In this document: piece by piece, positions 18,302 to 26,671 of the stretch | Layout of the letters: each line of letters begins with the position of its first letter | Numbering within the stretch: position 1 is the stretch's first letter | Assembly (NCBI RefSeq): GCF_001465545.3 | Contig: NZ_CP013480.3 | Span: forward strand, 4,650,001-4,714,000 | Direction of reading: 5' to 3' | DNA: 64,000 bases | From: Pandoraea norimbergensis | GTDB taxonomy: Bacteria > Pseudomonadota > Gammaproteobacteria > Burkholderiales > Burkholderiaceae | Notes under the pieces: model-generated | What the model saw: the letters and a program-made list of their open reading frames with translations, nothing else | Databases searched by the model: none | Told to the model about the DNA's origin: nothing | Made by a program: the position numbers and the translations under genes

Positions 18302-19504
18302 ATGGACCGTACGCCCGACCTCGCCCCCGCGCTGAAACTGGCACAACGTGTCGACGACATCGCGCCGTTCCACGTCATGGAGCTTGCCAAACAAGCCGCC
18401 CTGCGTGAAAAGGCCGGACACGACGTCATCCACATGGGCATTGGCGAGCCCGATTTCACCGCGCCCGAACAAGTGATCGAGGCCGCGGCGAAGGCGATGC
18501 GAGACGGCCGCACCCAATACACCAGCGCGATGGGCTTACCCGCGCTGCGCGAAGCCATCTCCGATTACTACCGTAGTTACTACGGGGTTGAGGTCGATCC
18601 GTCGCGCATCGTCGTGACGGCGGGGGCTTCTGCGGCACTCGTGCTCGCTTGTGCGGCACTGGTCGGTGTGGGTGACGAAGTGCTGATGCCCGACCCGTGC
18701 TACCCGTGCAACCGGCACTTCGTGTCGACGTTCGACGGCAAGCCGGTGTTGATTCCGTCCGGCCCTGCCGAGCGTTTCCAACTGACCGCCGAGCGTATCG
18801 AATCGCACTGGGGCCCGGCGACACGGGGGGTGTTGCTGGCTTCGCCGTCAAACCCGACCGGCACGTCCATCGAAACCGCCGAGCTGGGCCGCATCGTCAA
18901 ATCGGTGCGGGCGCGCGGTGGCTTTACGCTGGTCGACGAGATTTATCAGGGGCTGAGTTACGACGGCAAACCCACCACGGCACTGAGCTTTGGCGATGAC
19001 GTGCTGGTGGTGAGCAGCTTCTCGAAGTATTTCAATATGACGGGCTGGCGTCTGGGTTGGCTGGTTGTGCCACCCTCGCTGGTGCCGACGTTCGAAAAGC
19101 TCTCGCAGAATTTGTTCATCTGCCCGTCGGCGGTTGCACAGCATGCGGCGATCGCCTGCTTCCGCCCCGACACGATGGCGATTTACGAAGCGCGTAAGGA
19201 TGCCTTTCGCAATCGCCGCGATTACGTGGTGCCGGCACTTGAGCGACTCGGCTTCAAGGTGCCCGTCATGCCGGACGGCGCGTTTTACGTCTACGCCGAC
19301 TGTTCGGGCGTGCAGCATCCGGACGCTGGGGACAGCGACCGCCTCACGCAAGCACTGCTGCAACAGGCGGATGTCGTTCTGGTGCCGGGACTGGACTTCG
19401 GTTTTGCCGAACCCCGCAAGTACATCCGGCTGTCGTACGCCACGTCGCTCGAAAAGCTGCGCGAGGCCATGGGCCGTATCGAACGGGTCTTCACTGGCGG
19501 CTGA
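18302..19504 (+). CDS. class I/II PLP-dependent aminotransferase
   Basis: This 400-residue fold type I aminotransferase shows HMGIGEPDF, the cofactor region TAGASAALVLAC, SPSNPTGT, the tyrosine loop DEIYQGLSY, and the PLP lysine in SSFSKYFNMTGWRLGW. It is similar to aspartate/alanine-type aminotransferases, but the amino donor cannot be fixed from sequence. I start at ATG 18302 (MDRTPDLAPALK), although no strong Shine-Dalgarno is visible there. The longer open frame from 18227 is Pro/Arg-rich and probably untranslated. It follows nusB by about 110 bp and ends at a clear terminator. Confidence 0.88.
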   Translation: MDRTPDLAPALKLAQRVDDIAPFHVMELAKQAALREKAGHDVIHMGIGEPDFTAPEQVIEAAAKAMRDGRTQYTSAMGLPALREAISDYYRSYYGVEVDPSRIVVTAGASAALVLACAALVGVGDEVLMPDPCYPCNRHFVSTFDGKPVLIPSGPAERFQLTAERIESHWGPATRGVLLASPSNPTGTSIETAELGRIVKSVRARGGFTLVDEIYQGLSYDGKPTTALSFGDDVLVVSSFSKYFNMTGWRLGWLVVPPSLVPTFEKLSQNLFICPSAVAQHAAIACFRPDTMAIYEARKDAFRNRRDYVVPALERLGFKVPVMPDGAFYVYADCSGVQHPDAGDSDRLTQALLQQADVVLVPGLDFGFAEPRKYIRLSYATSLEKLREAMGRIERVFTGG

Positions 19505-19535
19505 TGTAAAGCTCACCCTAAGGCTCACCAAAAAC

Positions 19536-19569
19536 AAAAAACCCATCGAATCGCTTCGATGGGTTTTTT
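19536..19569. terminator. terminator after the aminotransferase gene
   Basis: A 10-bp stem, ACCCATCGAA (19541-19550) with TTCGATGGGT (19555-19564), has a 4-nt loop and is flanked by A5 and T5. It can act on both strands between the convergent aminotransferase and transglycosylase genes. Confidence 0.9.
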
Positions 19570-19587
19570 GTTGGTCCGCGTCACCCT

Positions 19588-19606
19588 TCTATATAGAGAG
19601 CGCTGC
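19588..19606. repeat. short element shared with the gabD upstream region
   Basis: TCTATATAGA is a 10-bp palindrome followed by GAGCGCTGC. Almost the same arrangement, TATAGA then CAGCGCTGC, occurs at 22966-22982 in front of the GabD-like gene. The copy here is in a convergent intergenic region. Confidence 0.35.
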
Positions 19607-19655
19607 GTTCCGGGCGGCGATGCACTGGCCAGCGTGCATCAGCGCGGCAATTCGC

Positions 19656-20711
19656 TCAGGCTGCCGTGCTGTCATCCGCTTCGAGCGGCTTGGCAGCGGC
19701 GGCCTTGCCGGTTGCCGACACGTTCGGTGCCGGTGCCGATTCCGCGGCCGACTCATCAGCCTTGCCTGCCGAGACCGGCTTGGTCACAGGCTTTGCAGCG
19801 CTGACGATCACCGGCGCTTGCGGCGCGTTCGGCGAGATCTTACGGCCCATGGCCACACCACGCAGACGATCACGCTCGGCGAGTACCTTCGCACCGTAGC
19901 CGCCGTCGCCCGCACTGGTCGAGCCGACATACAGACGCAGACCACCGGCCAGCGAACCACCACGTGCGATGCATTCCTTCAGAATCAGCGCGCCGACCTT
20001 GATGTTGGCGAGCGGATGCAGCGCCGCTTCCGGACCGCCGAAGTATTCCAGCTTGTCCTGATGCACCTTCGACATGACCTGCATGAGGCCTTGAGCGCCA
20101 ACGGTGCTTTCGGCATACGGGTTGAAACCCGATTCGATCGCCATGACCGCCAGCAACAGCAGCGGGTCGAGACCCACTTCCTTGCCTGTCGTATAAGCGG
20201 CGCGCACGAGGTTACCCGTCACGTCGCCGGCCACACGATAACGGCGGGCCAGATAATCGCCCACGGCGACTTGTTCGCGCGTGTCAAGCACCTTACCGGC
20301 ACGGGCATCGGCTGCCACGCGCTGGTTCGGGATATAGGCAGCGAGAACGGCTGCCGAGGGCACGTGTTGTGCGGCTTGCGCCATCATCGTGGCGTCGGAG
20401 GGCATGCCCTGCGCCACGGTGCTGCCGTTTGCACCGCCGTGATTGGCCGCATTGGCCGTTCCGGTGGCTGCTTCGATCAGCGGACCGACACGCGACGCCA
20501 GATCGGCGCGCCACGTCGGTCGGGCCCACAACGCGAGCGTACCGACCACGGCGACAAGACCGACAGCGCTGGACGTATACAGTCCAACACGACCGCCATG
20601 CCACGCGAGGCGACGCCAATCGCGGCGAGCCGCGGCTACCGTTGCCACGCCACGCGCTTGCAGCGCACGGACAGCGGCCAGTAGCCAGGGTGATAAACCA
20701 GACTTCTTCAT
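19656..20711 (-). CDS. lytic transglycosylase (SLT-domain) membrane protein
   Basis: The 351-residue protein has an N-terminal basic region, one membrane anchor (SAVGLVAVVGTLALW, about residues 50-65), a linker, and an SLT/goose-lysozyme fold at about 165-280. The catalytic Glu lies in AVMAIESGFNPYA, followed by GAQGLMQVM. The C-terminus is an Ala/Lys/Pro-rich low-complexity tail. It cleaves peptidoglycan glycan strands in the periplasm. ATG 20711 (MKKSGLSPW) has GGAG upstream; the frame open to 20789 is Gly/Pro-rich and not needed. The mRNA leader can fold into a hairpin next to the ribosome site. Confidence 0.88.
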   Translation of the reverse strand: MKKSGLSPWLLAAVRALQARGVATVAAARRDWRRLAWHGGRVGLYTSSAVGLVAVVGTLALWARPTWRADLASRVGPLIEAATGTANAANHGGANGSTVAQGMPSDATMMAQAAQHVPSAAVLAAYIPNQRVAADARAGKVLDTREQVAVGDYLARRYRVAGDVTGNLVRAAYTTGKEVGLDPLLLLAVMAIESGFNPYAESTVGAQGLMQVMSKVHQDKLEYFGGPEAALHPLANIKVGALILKECIARGGSLAGGLRLYVGSTSAGDGGYGAKVLAERDRLRGVAMGRKISPNAPQAPVIVSAAKPVTKPVSAGKADESAAESAPAPNVSATGKAAAAKPLEADDSTAA

Positions 20712-21279
20712 ACTGCGTACTCCGGTTACGCCGTCACCACGGGGTGGTCCCGCGGCGTAAGGAAACGAGCCGGGATGCCCGCCAGGCATTCCGTGAAGCG
20801 CTCATTTACGGCATAGGGAAAAAGGCGGTGCATCGTGTTTGTCATCAACGATGCCACTACCGCCGCAGCGCGCCGACCTGTTCGGTCCCCGGCGCTGACG
20901 AGCTATCGCTCGCGCTGCTTCCTAAAACACTGGTTTCCCGACCTCGGTGAGAAAACCAGCCACTGAAAATCCACGTCGATGTTGTAGTTGTCGCTAAGCT
21001 CGATCGGGTTGGCCTACCCGTCATCGAAGCCGCCTTTCTGGATTCAACGGGCGGATTGTAGCAGCGATATATAATCCGTCAATACTATGAATTAGAAAAA
21101 TCATTACTAAAAGTAATTTGTAACAGGTGTTTTGCCGTGTCGTTTCAGGCCTCCGAACGGTAGAATGGCCCGCACTAGCCTGCGTTTACGGGGCAAAAAC
21201 CCGCCCTTCCACGAATTCGAACGGTCGTTTTCAGCGCCTGTATGAATTCCGTAAAAATTTTTTGGTAACCGTTTGTTTC
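20712..21279. other. intergenic region with divergent promoters and an SLT leader hairpin
   Basis: No gene is seen in this 568-bp region. Near the transglycosylase, TTACGCCG (20726-20733) and CGGCGTAA (20753-20760) enclose an inner ACCAC/GTGGT stem, a two-part hairpin that ends just before the GGAG ribosome site of that gene. The stretch 21065-21125 is unusually AT-rich, and a TAGAAT at 21161 may be the -10 box of the ubiD-like gene. Confidence 0.4.
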
Positions 21280-22830
21280 ATGAAATATCTCGATCTTCGT
21301 GACTTCACCACGCAACTGGAGCGATCCGGGCAGCTTCGTCGTGTAGACGTGCCTGTCTCGCCGGTGCTGGAGATGACGGCGCTGGCCGATCGCGTACTGA
21401 AGGCGGGCGGCCCCGCGCTCTGGTTCGAGCGGCCGACCGGTTACGACATGCCCGTGCTCGCCAACTTGTTTGGCACCCCTGAACGAGTGGCACTCGGCAT
21501 GGGCGTCGAAAAAGGGGAAAACGCACTGGGCTCGCTGCGCGAACTCGGTCAGCTTCTTTCGACACTCAAGGAACCCGAACCGCCTCGTGGCCTGAAAGAC
21601 GCGGGTAAATTGCTCAGCATGGCCAAAGCCGTTTGGGATATGGCACCGAAAGAAGTCAGCAGTCCGGTGTCGCAGGAGATCGTCTGGGAAGGCAACGACG
21701 TGGATCTCTCGCGCTTGCCGATTCAGACTTGCTGGCCCGGCGACGCCGCGCCCCTTATTACTTGGGGGCTCGTCATTACCAAGGGCCCGCACCGCAAGCG
21801 CCAGAATCTGGGCATCTACCGTCAGCAGGTCATCAGCCGCAATCAGGTCATCATGCGCTGGCTCGCGCATCGTGGCGGCGCGCTCGACTTCCGTGAGTTT
21901 GCGCAGGCGAACCCCGGCAAGCCGTTCCCGATTGCCGTGGCACTGGGCGCCGACCCGGCCACCATGCTCGGCGCGGTTACGCCCGTGCCCGATACGCTCT
22001 CTGAGTATCAATTCGCCGGTCTGCTGCGCGGCAGCCGCACGGAGTTGGGCAAGTGTCTGACCCCGGGGCTCGAGTCGCTGCGCGTGCCGGCCCGCGCCGA
22101 GATCGTACTCGAAGGCTTTATCTATCCGTCGGATCAGCCGCCCGAAGTGCCGAAGGGTGCCCCGCCGCCACCCTCACGCGGCGCGACCGCCGGTTACGCG
22201 CACGCGCTCGAAGGGCCTTACGGCGATCACACCGGCTATTACAACGAGCAGGAGTGGTTTCCGGTGTTCACCATCGAGCGCATCACGATGCGCCGCAACG
22301 CCGTCTACCACTCGACCTACACCGGCAAACCGCCCGACGAACCCGCTGTGCTGGGCGTCGCGCTCAATGAAGTGTTCGTGCCGCTGCTGCAAAAACAGTT
22401 TCCGGAGATCACCGACTTCTATCTGCCGCCCGAAGGTTGCAGCTACCGCATGGCGATCGTGCAGATGAAGAAGGCCTACGCCGGTCACGCCAAGCGGGTG
22501 ATGTTCGGTGTATGGAGCTTCCTGCGCCAGTTCATGTATACGAAGTTCATCGTCGTGGTCGATGAGGACGTCGATATCCGCGACTGGAAGGAAGTGATCT
22601 GGGCGATCACGACGCGCGTCGACCCGACTCGCGACACCACGCTCGTGGATCAAACCCCCATCGACTATCTCGACTTCGCCTCGCCGGTGGCCGGTCTGGG
22701 TTCCAAGATGGGCATCGACGCCACCAACAAGTGGCCGGGTGAAACTTCCCGCGAGTGGGGGCGTCCCATCGAAATGACCGCAGACGTCGACGCTCGGATG
22801 GCCACGCTATATAAAGACCTCGGCCTGTAA
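21280..22830 (+). CDS. ubiD: UbiD-family prenylated-FMN decarboxylase
   Basis: The 516-residue protein fits UbiD (3-octaprenyl-4-hydroxybenzoate carboxy-lyase) in length and sequence: [21 protein letters not shown] at the start, LGIYRQQVI and [10 protein letters not shown] in the cofactor-binding half, [20 protein letters not shown], and KYDxxD-like [15 protein letters not shown] at the end. UbiD removes the carboxylate in ubiquinone synthesis and needs prenylated FMN from UbiX, not seen here. ATG 21280 (MKYLDL) is the family start; the longer frame to 21127 runs through the promoter. A long hairpin follows the stop. Confidence 0.92.
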   Translation: MKYLDLRDFTTQLERSGQLRRVDVPVSPVLEMTALADRVLKAGGPALWFERPTGYDMPVLANLFGTPERVALGMGVEKGENALGSLRELGQLLSTLKEPEPPRGLKDAGKLLSMAKAVWDMAPKEVSSPVSQEIVWEGNDVDLSRLPIQTCWPGDAAPLITWGLVITKGPHRKRQNLGIYRQQVISRNQVIMRWLAHRGGALDFREFAQANPGKPFPIAVALGADPATMLGAVTPVPDTLSEYQFAGLLRGSRTELGKCLTPGLESLRVPARAEIVLEGFIYPSDQPPEVPKGAPPPPSRGATAGYAHALEGPYGDHTGYYNEQEWFPVFTIERITMRRNAVYHSTYTGKPPDEPAVLGVALNEVFVPLLQKQFPEITDFYLPPEGCSYRMAIVQMKKAYAGHAKRVMFGVWSFLRQFMYTKFIVVVDEDVDIRDWKEVIWAITTRVDPTRDTTLVDQTPIDYLDFASPVAGLGSKMGIDATNKWPGETSREWGRPIEMTADVDARMATLYKDLGL

Positions 22831-22836
22831 GCCCCA

Positions 22837-22888
22837 CTGACTCCAGGTCACTCGCGCCGTCACAAAGCGCGAGCGACATTGGAGTCAG
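22837..22888. other. long interrupted hairpin downstream of ubiD
   Basis: CTGACTCCA (22837-22845) pairs with TGGAGTCAG (22880-22888); inside this GTC pairs with GAC and CTCGCGC (22851-22857) with GCGCGAG (22867-22873) around a 9-nt loop. About 19 paired bases form in total, with no T-run. It may be an mRNA 3' end or a small repeat remnant. Confidence 0.55.
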
Positions 22889-22958
22889 CTCGCACCCGAT
22901 GTATTGACGTACTGACGCACCGACAAGCCGTATCCGTTTCCGTCCCCGAGCAGCGCCC

Positions 22959-22976
22959 CTGTCTATATATAGACAG
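22959..22976. promoter_or_regulatory. perfect 18-bp palindrome upstream of the GabD-like gene
   Basis: CTGTCTATATATAGACAG is fully self-complementary and lies 29 bp before the GTG start at 23006. The length and position fit a dimeric repressor site overlapping the promoter or early leader. The regulator is not identified. Confidence 0.5.
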
Positions 22977-23005
22977 CGCTGCCGGATATCGAGAGGAGAG
23001 CTATC

Positions 23006-24499
23006 GTGTCGCACCCCCCGCAGTCCCCCCATCAGAAGCACCCCGCCCTCAGCCGCCTGAAAGACCCCGGCCTGCTCAAGTCCGACGCCTACATCGACGG
23101 TGCCTGGACCCCTGCCGACTCTCACGCCACCTTCGCCGTTGCCGACCCGGCCACCGATGCCGAAATCGCCCATGTGGCCGATCTCGGCGCCAAGGAAACC
23201 GAGCGGGCCCTCGTCGCCGCCGAAACCGCCCTGCCCGACTGGCGCAGCAAGACCGGCAAAGAGCGCGCCCGCATCATGCGCCGCTGGTTCGAGTTGATCA
23301 TGCAGGCGCAGGACGACCTCGGCGCCATCATGACCGCCGAGCAAGGCAAGCCGCTGGCCGAAGCCAAGGGCGAAGTCGCCTACGGGGCGTCGTTCATCGA
23401 GTGGTTTGCCGAAGAGGCCAAGCGCGTGAACGGCGACGTGCTCAGCTCGCCCGAAGGCGGCAAGCGCATGTTCGTCATCAAGCAGCCCATCGGTGTGTGC
23501 GTCTCGATCACACCGTGGAACTTCCCCATCGCGATGATCACGCGCAAGATCGCCCCAGCCATTGCCGCCGGGTGCACGATCGTGGTCAAGCCAGCCCGGC
23601 TCACCCCGCTCTCGGCATTGGCACTTGCCGAACTGGCCGAGCGCGCCGGACTGCCCAAGGGCGTATTCAACGTCGTGACGTCGAAACACTCCGGCGACGT
23701 GGGCGATGTGCTCACCGCCAGCCCGCGCGTGCGTCACCTCTCATTTACCGGCTCAACTCCGGTCGGCGCCAAGTTGATGGAACAGTGCGCGCCCACAATC
23801 AAGAAAGTGGCCCTCGAACTGGGCGGCCTCGCGCCGTTCCTCGTCTTTGACGACGCCGACGTAGATGCCGCCGTCGAAGGCTGCATTGCCTCCAAATTCC
23901 GCAATGCCGGTCAGACCTGCGTCTGTGCGAACCGCATCTACGCGCAGGACGGTATCTACGACGCCTTCGTCGAGAAGCTCACCGCCGCCGTGGGCAAACT
24001 CCGCGTAGGTAATGGCTTCGAACCGGGCGTCGCCGTCGGCCCCCTGATCGAAGACGCCGCCGTCGAGAAGGTCGAGCGCCACGTCGCGGACGCCGTCAGC
24101 AAGGGCGGGCGCGTCACCATTGGCGGCAAAGTGCTGCACGGCCGCTTCTTCGCCCCGACCGTGGTGGCCGACGCCAGCGCCGACATGCTGGTCGCACAAG
24201 AAGAAACCTTCGGCCCGCTGGCCCCGGTGTTCCGGTTCAAGGACGAAGCCGACGGCATCCGCCTCGCCAACTCGACCGATTTCGGGTTGGCGTCGTACTT
24301 CTTCGCCCGTGACGTCGCTCGGGTCTGGCGGGTCGCGGAAGCACTCGAAGCCGGCATGGTCGGCATCAACACCGGACTGATCTCGAACGAAGTCGCACCT
24401 TTCGGGGGTGTCAAACAATCCGGTCTGGGGCGCGAGGGCTCGAAATACGGCATCGACGAGTACCTTGAAATGAAGTATCTGTGCCTCGCCTCGACGTGA
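23006..24499 (+). CDS. gabD: NAD(P)-dependent aldehyde dehydrogenase, succinate-semialdehyde dehydrogenase (GabD) type
   Basis: The 497-residue enzyme of the ALDH superfamily has TPWNFP, FTGSTPVG, catalytic Glu271 in LELGG and catalytic Cys305 in GQTCVCANR; the CVC pair is characteristic of GabD. It oxidises succinate semialdehyde to succinate, feeding GABA or other catabolites into the TCA cycle. Two positions are unusual: Leu replaces the nearly invariant Asn after ELGG, and the cofactor loop reads KPARLTP where KPAE/GxTP is usual. The start is GTG 23006 with GAGAGGAGAG just upstream. A perfect 18-bp palindrome lies in the leader. Substrate other than succinate semialdehyde is possible. Confidence 0.85.
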   Translation: MSHPPQSPHQKHPALSRLKDPGLLKSDAYIDGAWTPADSHATFAVADPATDAEIAHVADLGAKETERALVAAETALPDWRSKTGKERARIMRRWFELIMQAQDDLGAIMTAEQGKPLAEAKGEVAYGASFIEWFAEEAKRVNGDVLSSPEGGKRMFVIKQPIGVCVSITPWNFPIAMITRKIAPAIAAGCTIVVKPARLTPLSALALAELAERAGLPKGVFNVVTSKHSGDVGDVLTASPRVRHLSFTGSTPVGAKLMEQCAPTIKKVALELGGLAPFLVFDDADVDAAVEGCIASKFRNAGQTCVCANRIYAQDGIYDAFVEKLTAAVGKLRVGNGFEPGVAVGPLIEDAAVEKVERHVADAVSKGGRVTIGGKVLHGRFFAPTVVADASADMLVAQEETFGPLAPVFRFKDEADGIRLANSTDFGLASYFFARDVARVWRVAEALEAGMVGINTGLISNEVAPFGGVKQSGLGREGSKYGIDEYLEMKYLCLAST

Positions 24500-24959
24500 C
24501 CGCCATCCGACCCTTTAATACTTTGTAATAGGCGTTGTCCCGCTCTGAGAACCGCGCCATCGCTGGCTTGCACGCATTTCTGCGAAATGTCGTGCATCAG
24601 CCGGCAATGTCGAAAGTGTTACAAAGTCCCACAGATGGGCACGGCCTCGGGTAGAATCGCGCTTTTTTCGCGAACAGCGACTCCGACCCTCATTTCGCTC
24701 TGTGTAACGGCTTGCCTCCAATACACCTGCGGAATCCGCAAAATCGCCGCCGGAAACACGCCGGTGTGTGGCGAAGGGACAGAGCAGACTTCGCGAAGTC
24801 CGATCAACAGAAGTCACGTCCGGTAGCGCCGCCCCCCGCGTCGTCACGCCCTGTGATGACATCCGGCCTGCCGACGGTTTGTCCGCCCTCGCGTAACTCG
24901 CCAATCCGCCCTCATCGGGGCTGGCGTGTTGCTCCCCCCGGGCGTGGAGAAGACATCGA
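24500..24959. other. intergenic region upstream of the APC permease
   Basis: No coding sequence is evident in 460 bp. A -10-like TAGAAT is at 24652-24657 and a perfect 14-bp palindrome GACTTCGCGAAGTC at 24787-24800. The long leader could hold a regulatory RNA, but I do not recognise a known riboswitch. Confidence 0.3.
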
Positions 24960-26576
24960 ATGGATAACAACCCATCCCTCATGCGCAACATCGGGCCGTT
25001 CGCCCTGATGTTGACGGGTCTTGGCTCGATCATCGGCTCCGGCTGGTTGTTCGGTGCATGGAAGGCGGCGAAGATCGCCGGACCCGCAGCCCTTTTGGCG
25101 TGGATCATCGGCGCCGTCGTCATTCTGGCCATCGCCCTCACCTATGCCGAACTCGGCGCCATGTTCCCCGAATCGGGCGGCATGGTGCGTTACTCGCGTT
25201 ACTCGCACGGCAGCCTCGTCGGCTTCATCGCGGCGTGGGCCAACTGGATCGCCATCGTCTCGGTCATTCCGATCGAAGCCGAGGCCTCGATCCAGTACAT
25301 GAGCACGTGGCCGTACGACTGGGCGCACCAGTTGTTCGTCGACGGCACCCTCACCACCAGCGGCCTGTTGCTATCCGCCCTGCTCGTGATCGTGTATTTC
25401 ATGCTGAATTACTGGGGCGTGAAACTGTTCGCCCGCGCCAACACGGCGATCACGCTGTTCAAGTTCGCGATTCCGGCGCTCACCATTGCCGGTCTGATCA
25501 TCGCTGGCTTCCATCCGGGCAACTTCAACATTGCCGAGCATGGCGGCTTTGCCCCGAACGGCATGTCGGCCGTGCTCACCGCCGTGGCCACCTCGGGCAT
25601 CGTGTTCGCGTTCAACGGTTTCCAGAGCCCGGTGAATCTGGCCGGTGAAGCGCGCGACCCCGGTCGCAGCATTCCCTTCGCCGTGGTCGGCTCGATCCTG
25701 CTCGCGACCGTCATCTATCTGTTGCTGCAAGTCGCCTACATCGGCGCGCTCTCGCCCGAGCAGCTCAAAGGCGGCTGGCACATGGTGAGCTTCAGCTCGC
25801 CGTTCGCCGAACTGGCGATTGCGCTGGGTCTGAACTGGCTGGCGATCGTGCTCTATTTCGACGCCTTCCTGAGCCCGAGCGGCACCGGCACCACGTACAT
25901 GGCCACCACCAGCCGCATGATCTATGCGATGGAGCGCAACCGCACGATGCCCGCGATCTTCGGGCGCGTGCATCCGCTCTATGGCGTGCCGCGTCCGGCG
26001 ATGTGGTTCAACCTCGCCATCTCGTTCGTGTTCATGTTCTTCTTCCGCGGCTGGGATACGCTGGCCGCCGTGATTTCAGTCGCTACCGTGATCTCGTACC
26101 TGACGGGCCCGATCAGCGTGATGGCCCTGCGCCAAGCAGCGCCGGAGCTGCATCGTCCGCTGCGCCTGCCGGGCCTGTCGCTCATCGCGCCGTTCGCGTT
26201 CGTGTGCGCGTCGCTGATTCTGTACTGGGCCCGCTGGCCGCTGACCGGCGAAATCATCGTGTTGGTGGTGGTCGCCCTGCCGGTGTACTTCTACTATCAG
26301 GCGAAAGACAAGTGGAAGGGCTTCGGTCACGACCTCAAGGCGTCGTGGTGGCTGATTGGATATCTGCCGATGATGGCGCTGCTCTCGTATATCGGCAGCA
26401 AGGAATTCGGTGGCCTGGGCGTGCTGCCTTACGGCTGGGACATGGTCATTGTCGGCGCACTCTCGCTGGCGTTCTACCACTGGGGTGTGCGCTCGGGCTG
26501 GCGCACGCCGTATCTGGACGAAGAACGTGAGCAGGACGCCGCGAGCATGGACGGCATGCCGGCGCTGTCACATTGA
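24960..26576 (+). CDS. APC-superfamily amino acid permease
   Basis: This 538-residue inner-membrane transporter has about 12-14 helices. The N-terminal GLGSIIGSGWLFGAWKAAKIAGPAA segment is the APC substrate and sodium-site motif, and EAEASIQYMSTWP and FNGFQSPVNLAGEARDPGRSIP follow. The closest family resemblance that I recall is to aspartate:proton symporters, so a small amino acid or acidic substrate is plausible but not proven. GGAGAAGACATCGA precedes ATG 24960. The C-terminal coding end runs into an 8-bp tandem repeat, and a terminator follows. Confidence 0.85.
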   Translation: MDNNPSLMRNIGPFALMLTGLGSIIGSGWLFGAWKAAKIAGPAALLAWIIGAVVILAIALTYAELGAMFPESGGMVRYSRYSHGSLVGFIAAWANWIAIVSVIPIEAEASIQYMSTWPYDWAHQLFVDGTLTTSGLLLSALLVIVYFMLNYWGVKLFARANTAITLFKFAIPALTIAGLIIAGFHPGNFNIAEHGGFAPNGMSAVLTAVATSGIVFAFNGFQSPVNLAGEARDPGRSIPFAVVGSILLATVIYLLLQVAYIGALSPEQLKGGWHMVSFSSPFAELAIALGLNWLAIVLYFDAFLSPSGTGTTYMATTSRMIYAMERNRTMPAIFGRVHPLYGVPRPAMWFNLAISFVFMFFFRGWDTLAAVISVATVISYLTGPISVMALRQAAPELHRPLRLPGLSLIAPFAFVCASLILYWARWPLTGEIIVLVVVALPVYFYYQAKDKWKGFGHDLKASWWLIGYLPMMALLSYIGSKEFGGLGVLPYGWDMVIVGALSLAFYHWGVRSGWRTPYLDEEREQDAASMDGMPALSH

Positions 26577-26610
26577 GACACTGAGGCACTGAGGCACTGA
26601 GGCATTGATG
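26571..26610. repeat. 8-bp tandem repeat over the permease stop codon
   Basis: Five units based on CACTGAGG (three identical, two degenerate) span 26571-26610 and include the TGA stop at 26574-26576. Copy-number changes would alter only the non-coding part. Confidence 0.7.
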
Positions 26611-26623
26611 CCCCAAAGAAAAA

Positions 26624-26649
26624 GCCCGCCACACCGGCGGGCTTTTTTT
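26624..26649 (+). terminator. terminator of the APC permease gene
   Basis: GCCCGCC (26624-26630), a 5-nt loop, GGCGGGC (26636-26642) and T7. Upstream A-runs may allow function on the other strand too. Confidence 0.9.
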
Positions 26650-26671
26650 CGTCTTGCGATCTACTGCACTC

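Noticed and set aside
19065..20684. 539-codon open frame on the plus strand
   Set aside because: It runs through the end of the aminotransferase in another frame, a terminator and antisense of the transglycosylase.
24500..24959. possible structured RNA or guanidine riboswitch before the APC permease
   Set aside because: Only isolated palindromes are present; no conserved motif is recognisable and the transporter is not of the guanidine exporter type.
26571..26610. CRISPR-like repeat
   Set aside because: Units are 8 bp and contiguous with no spacers.
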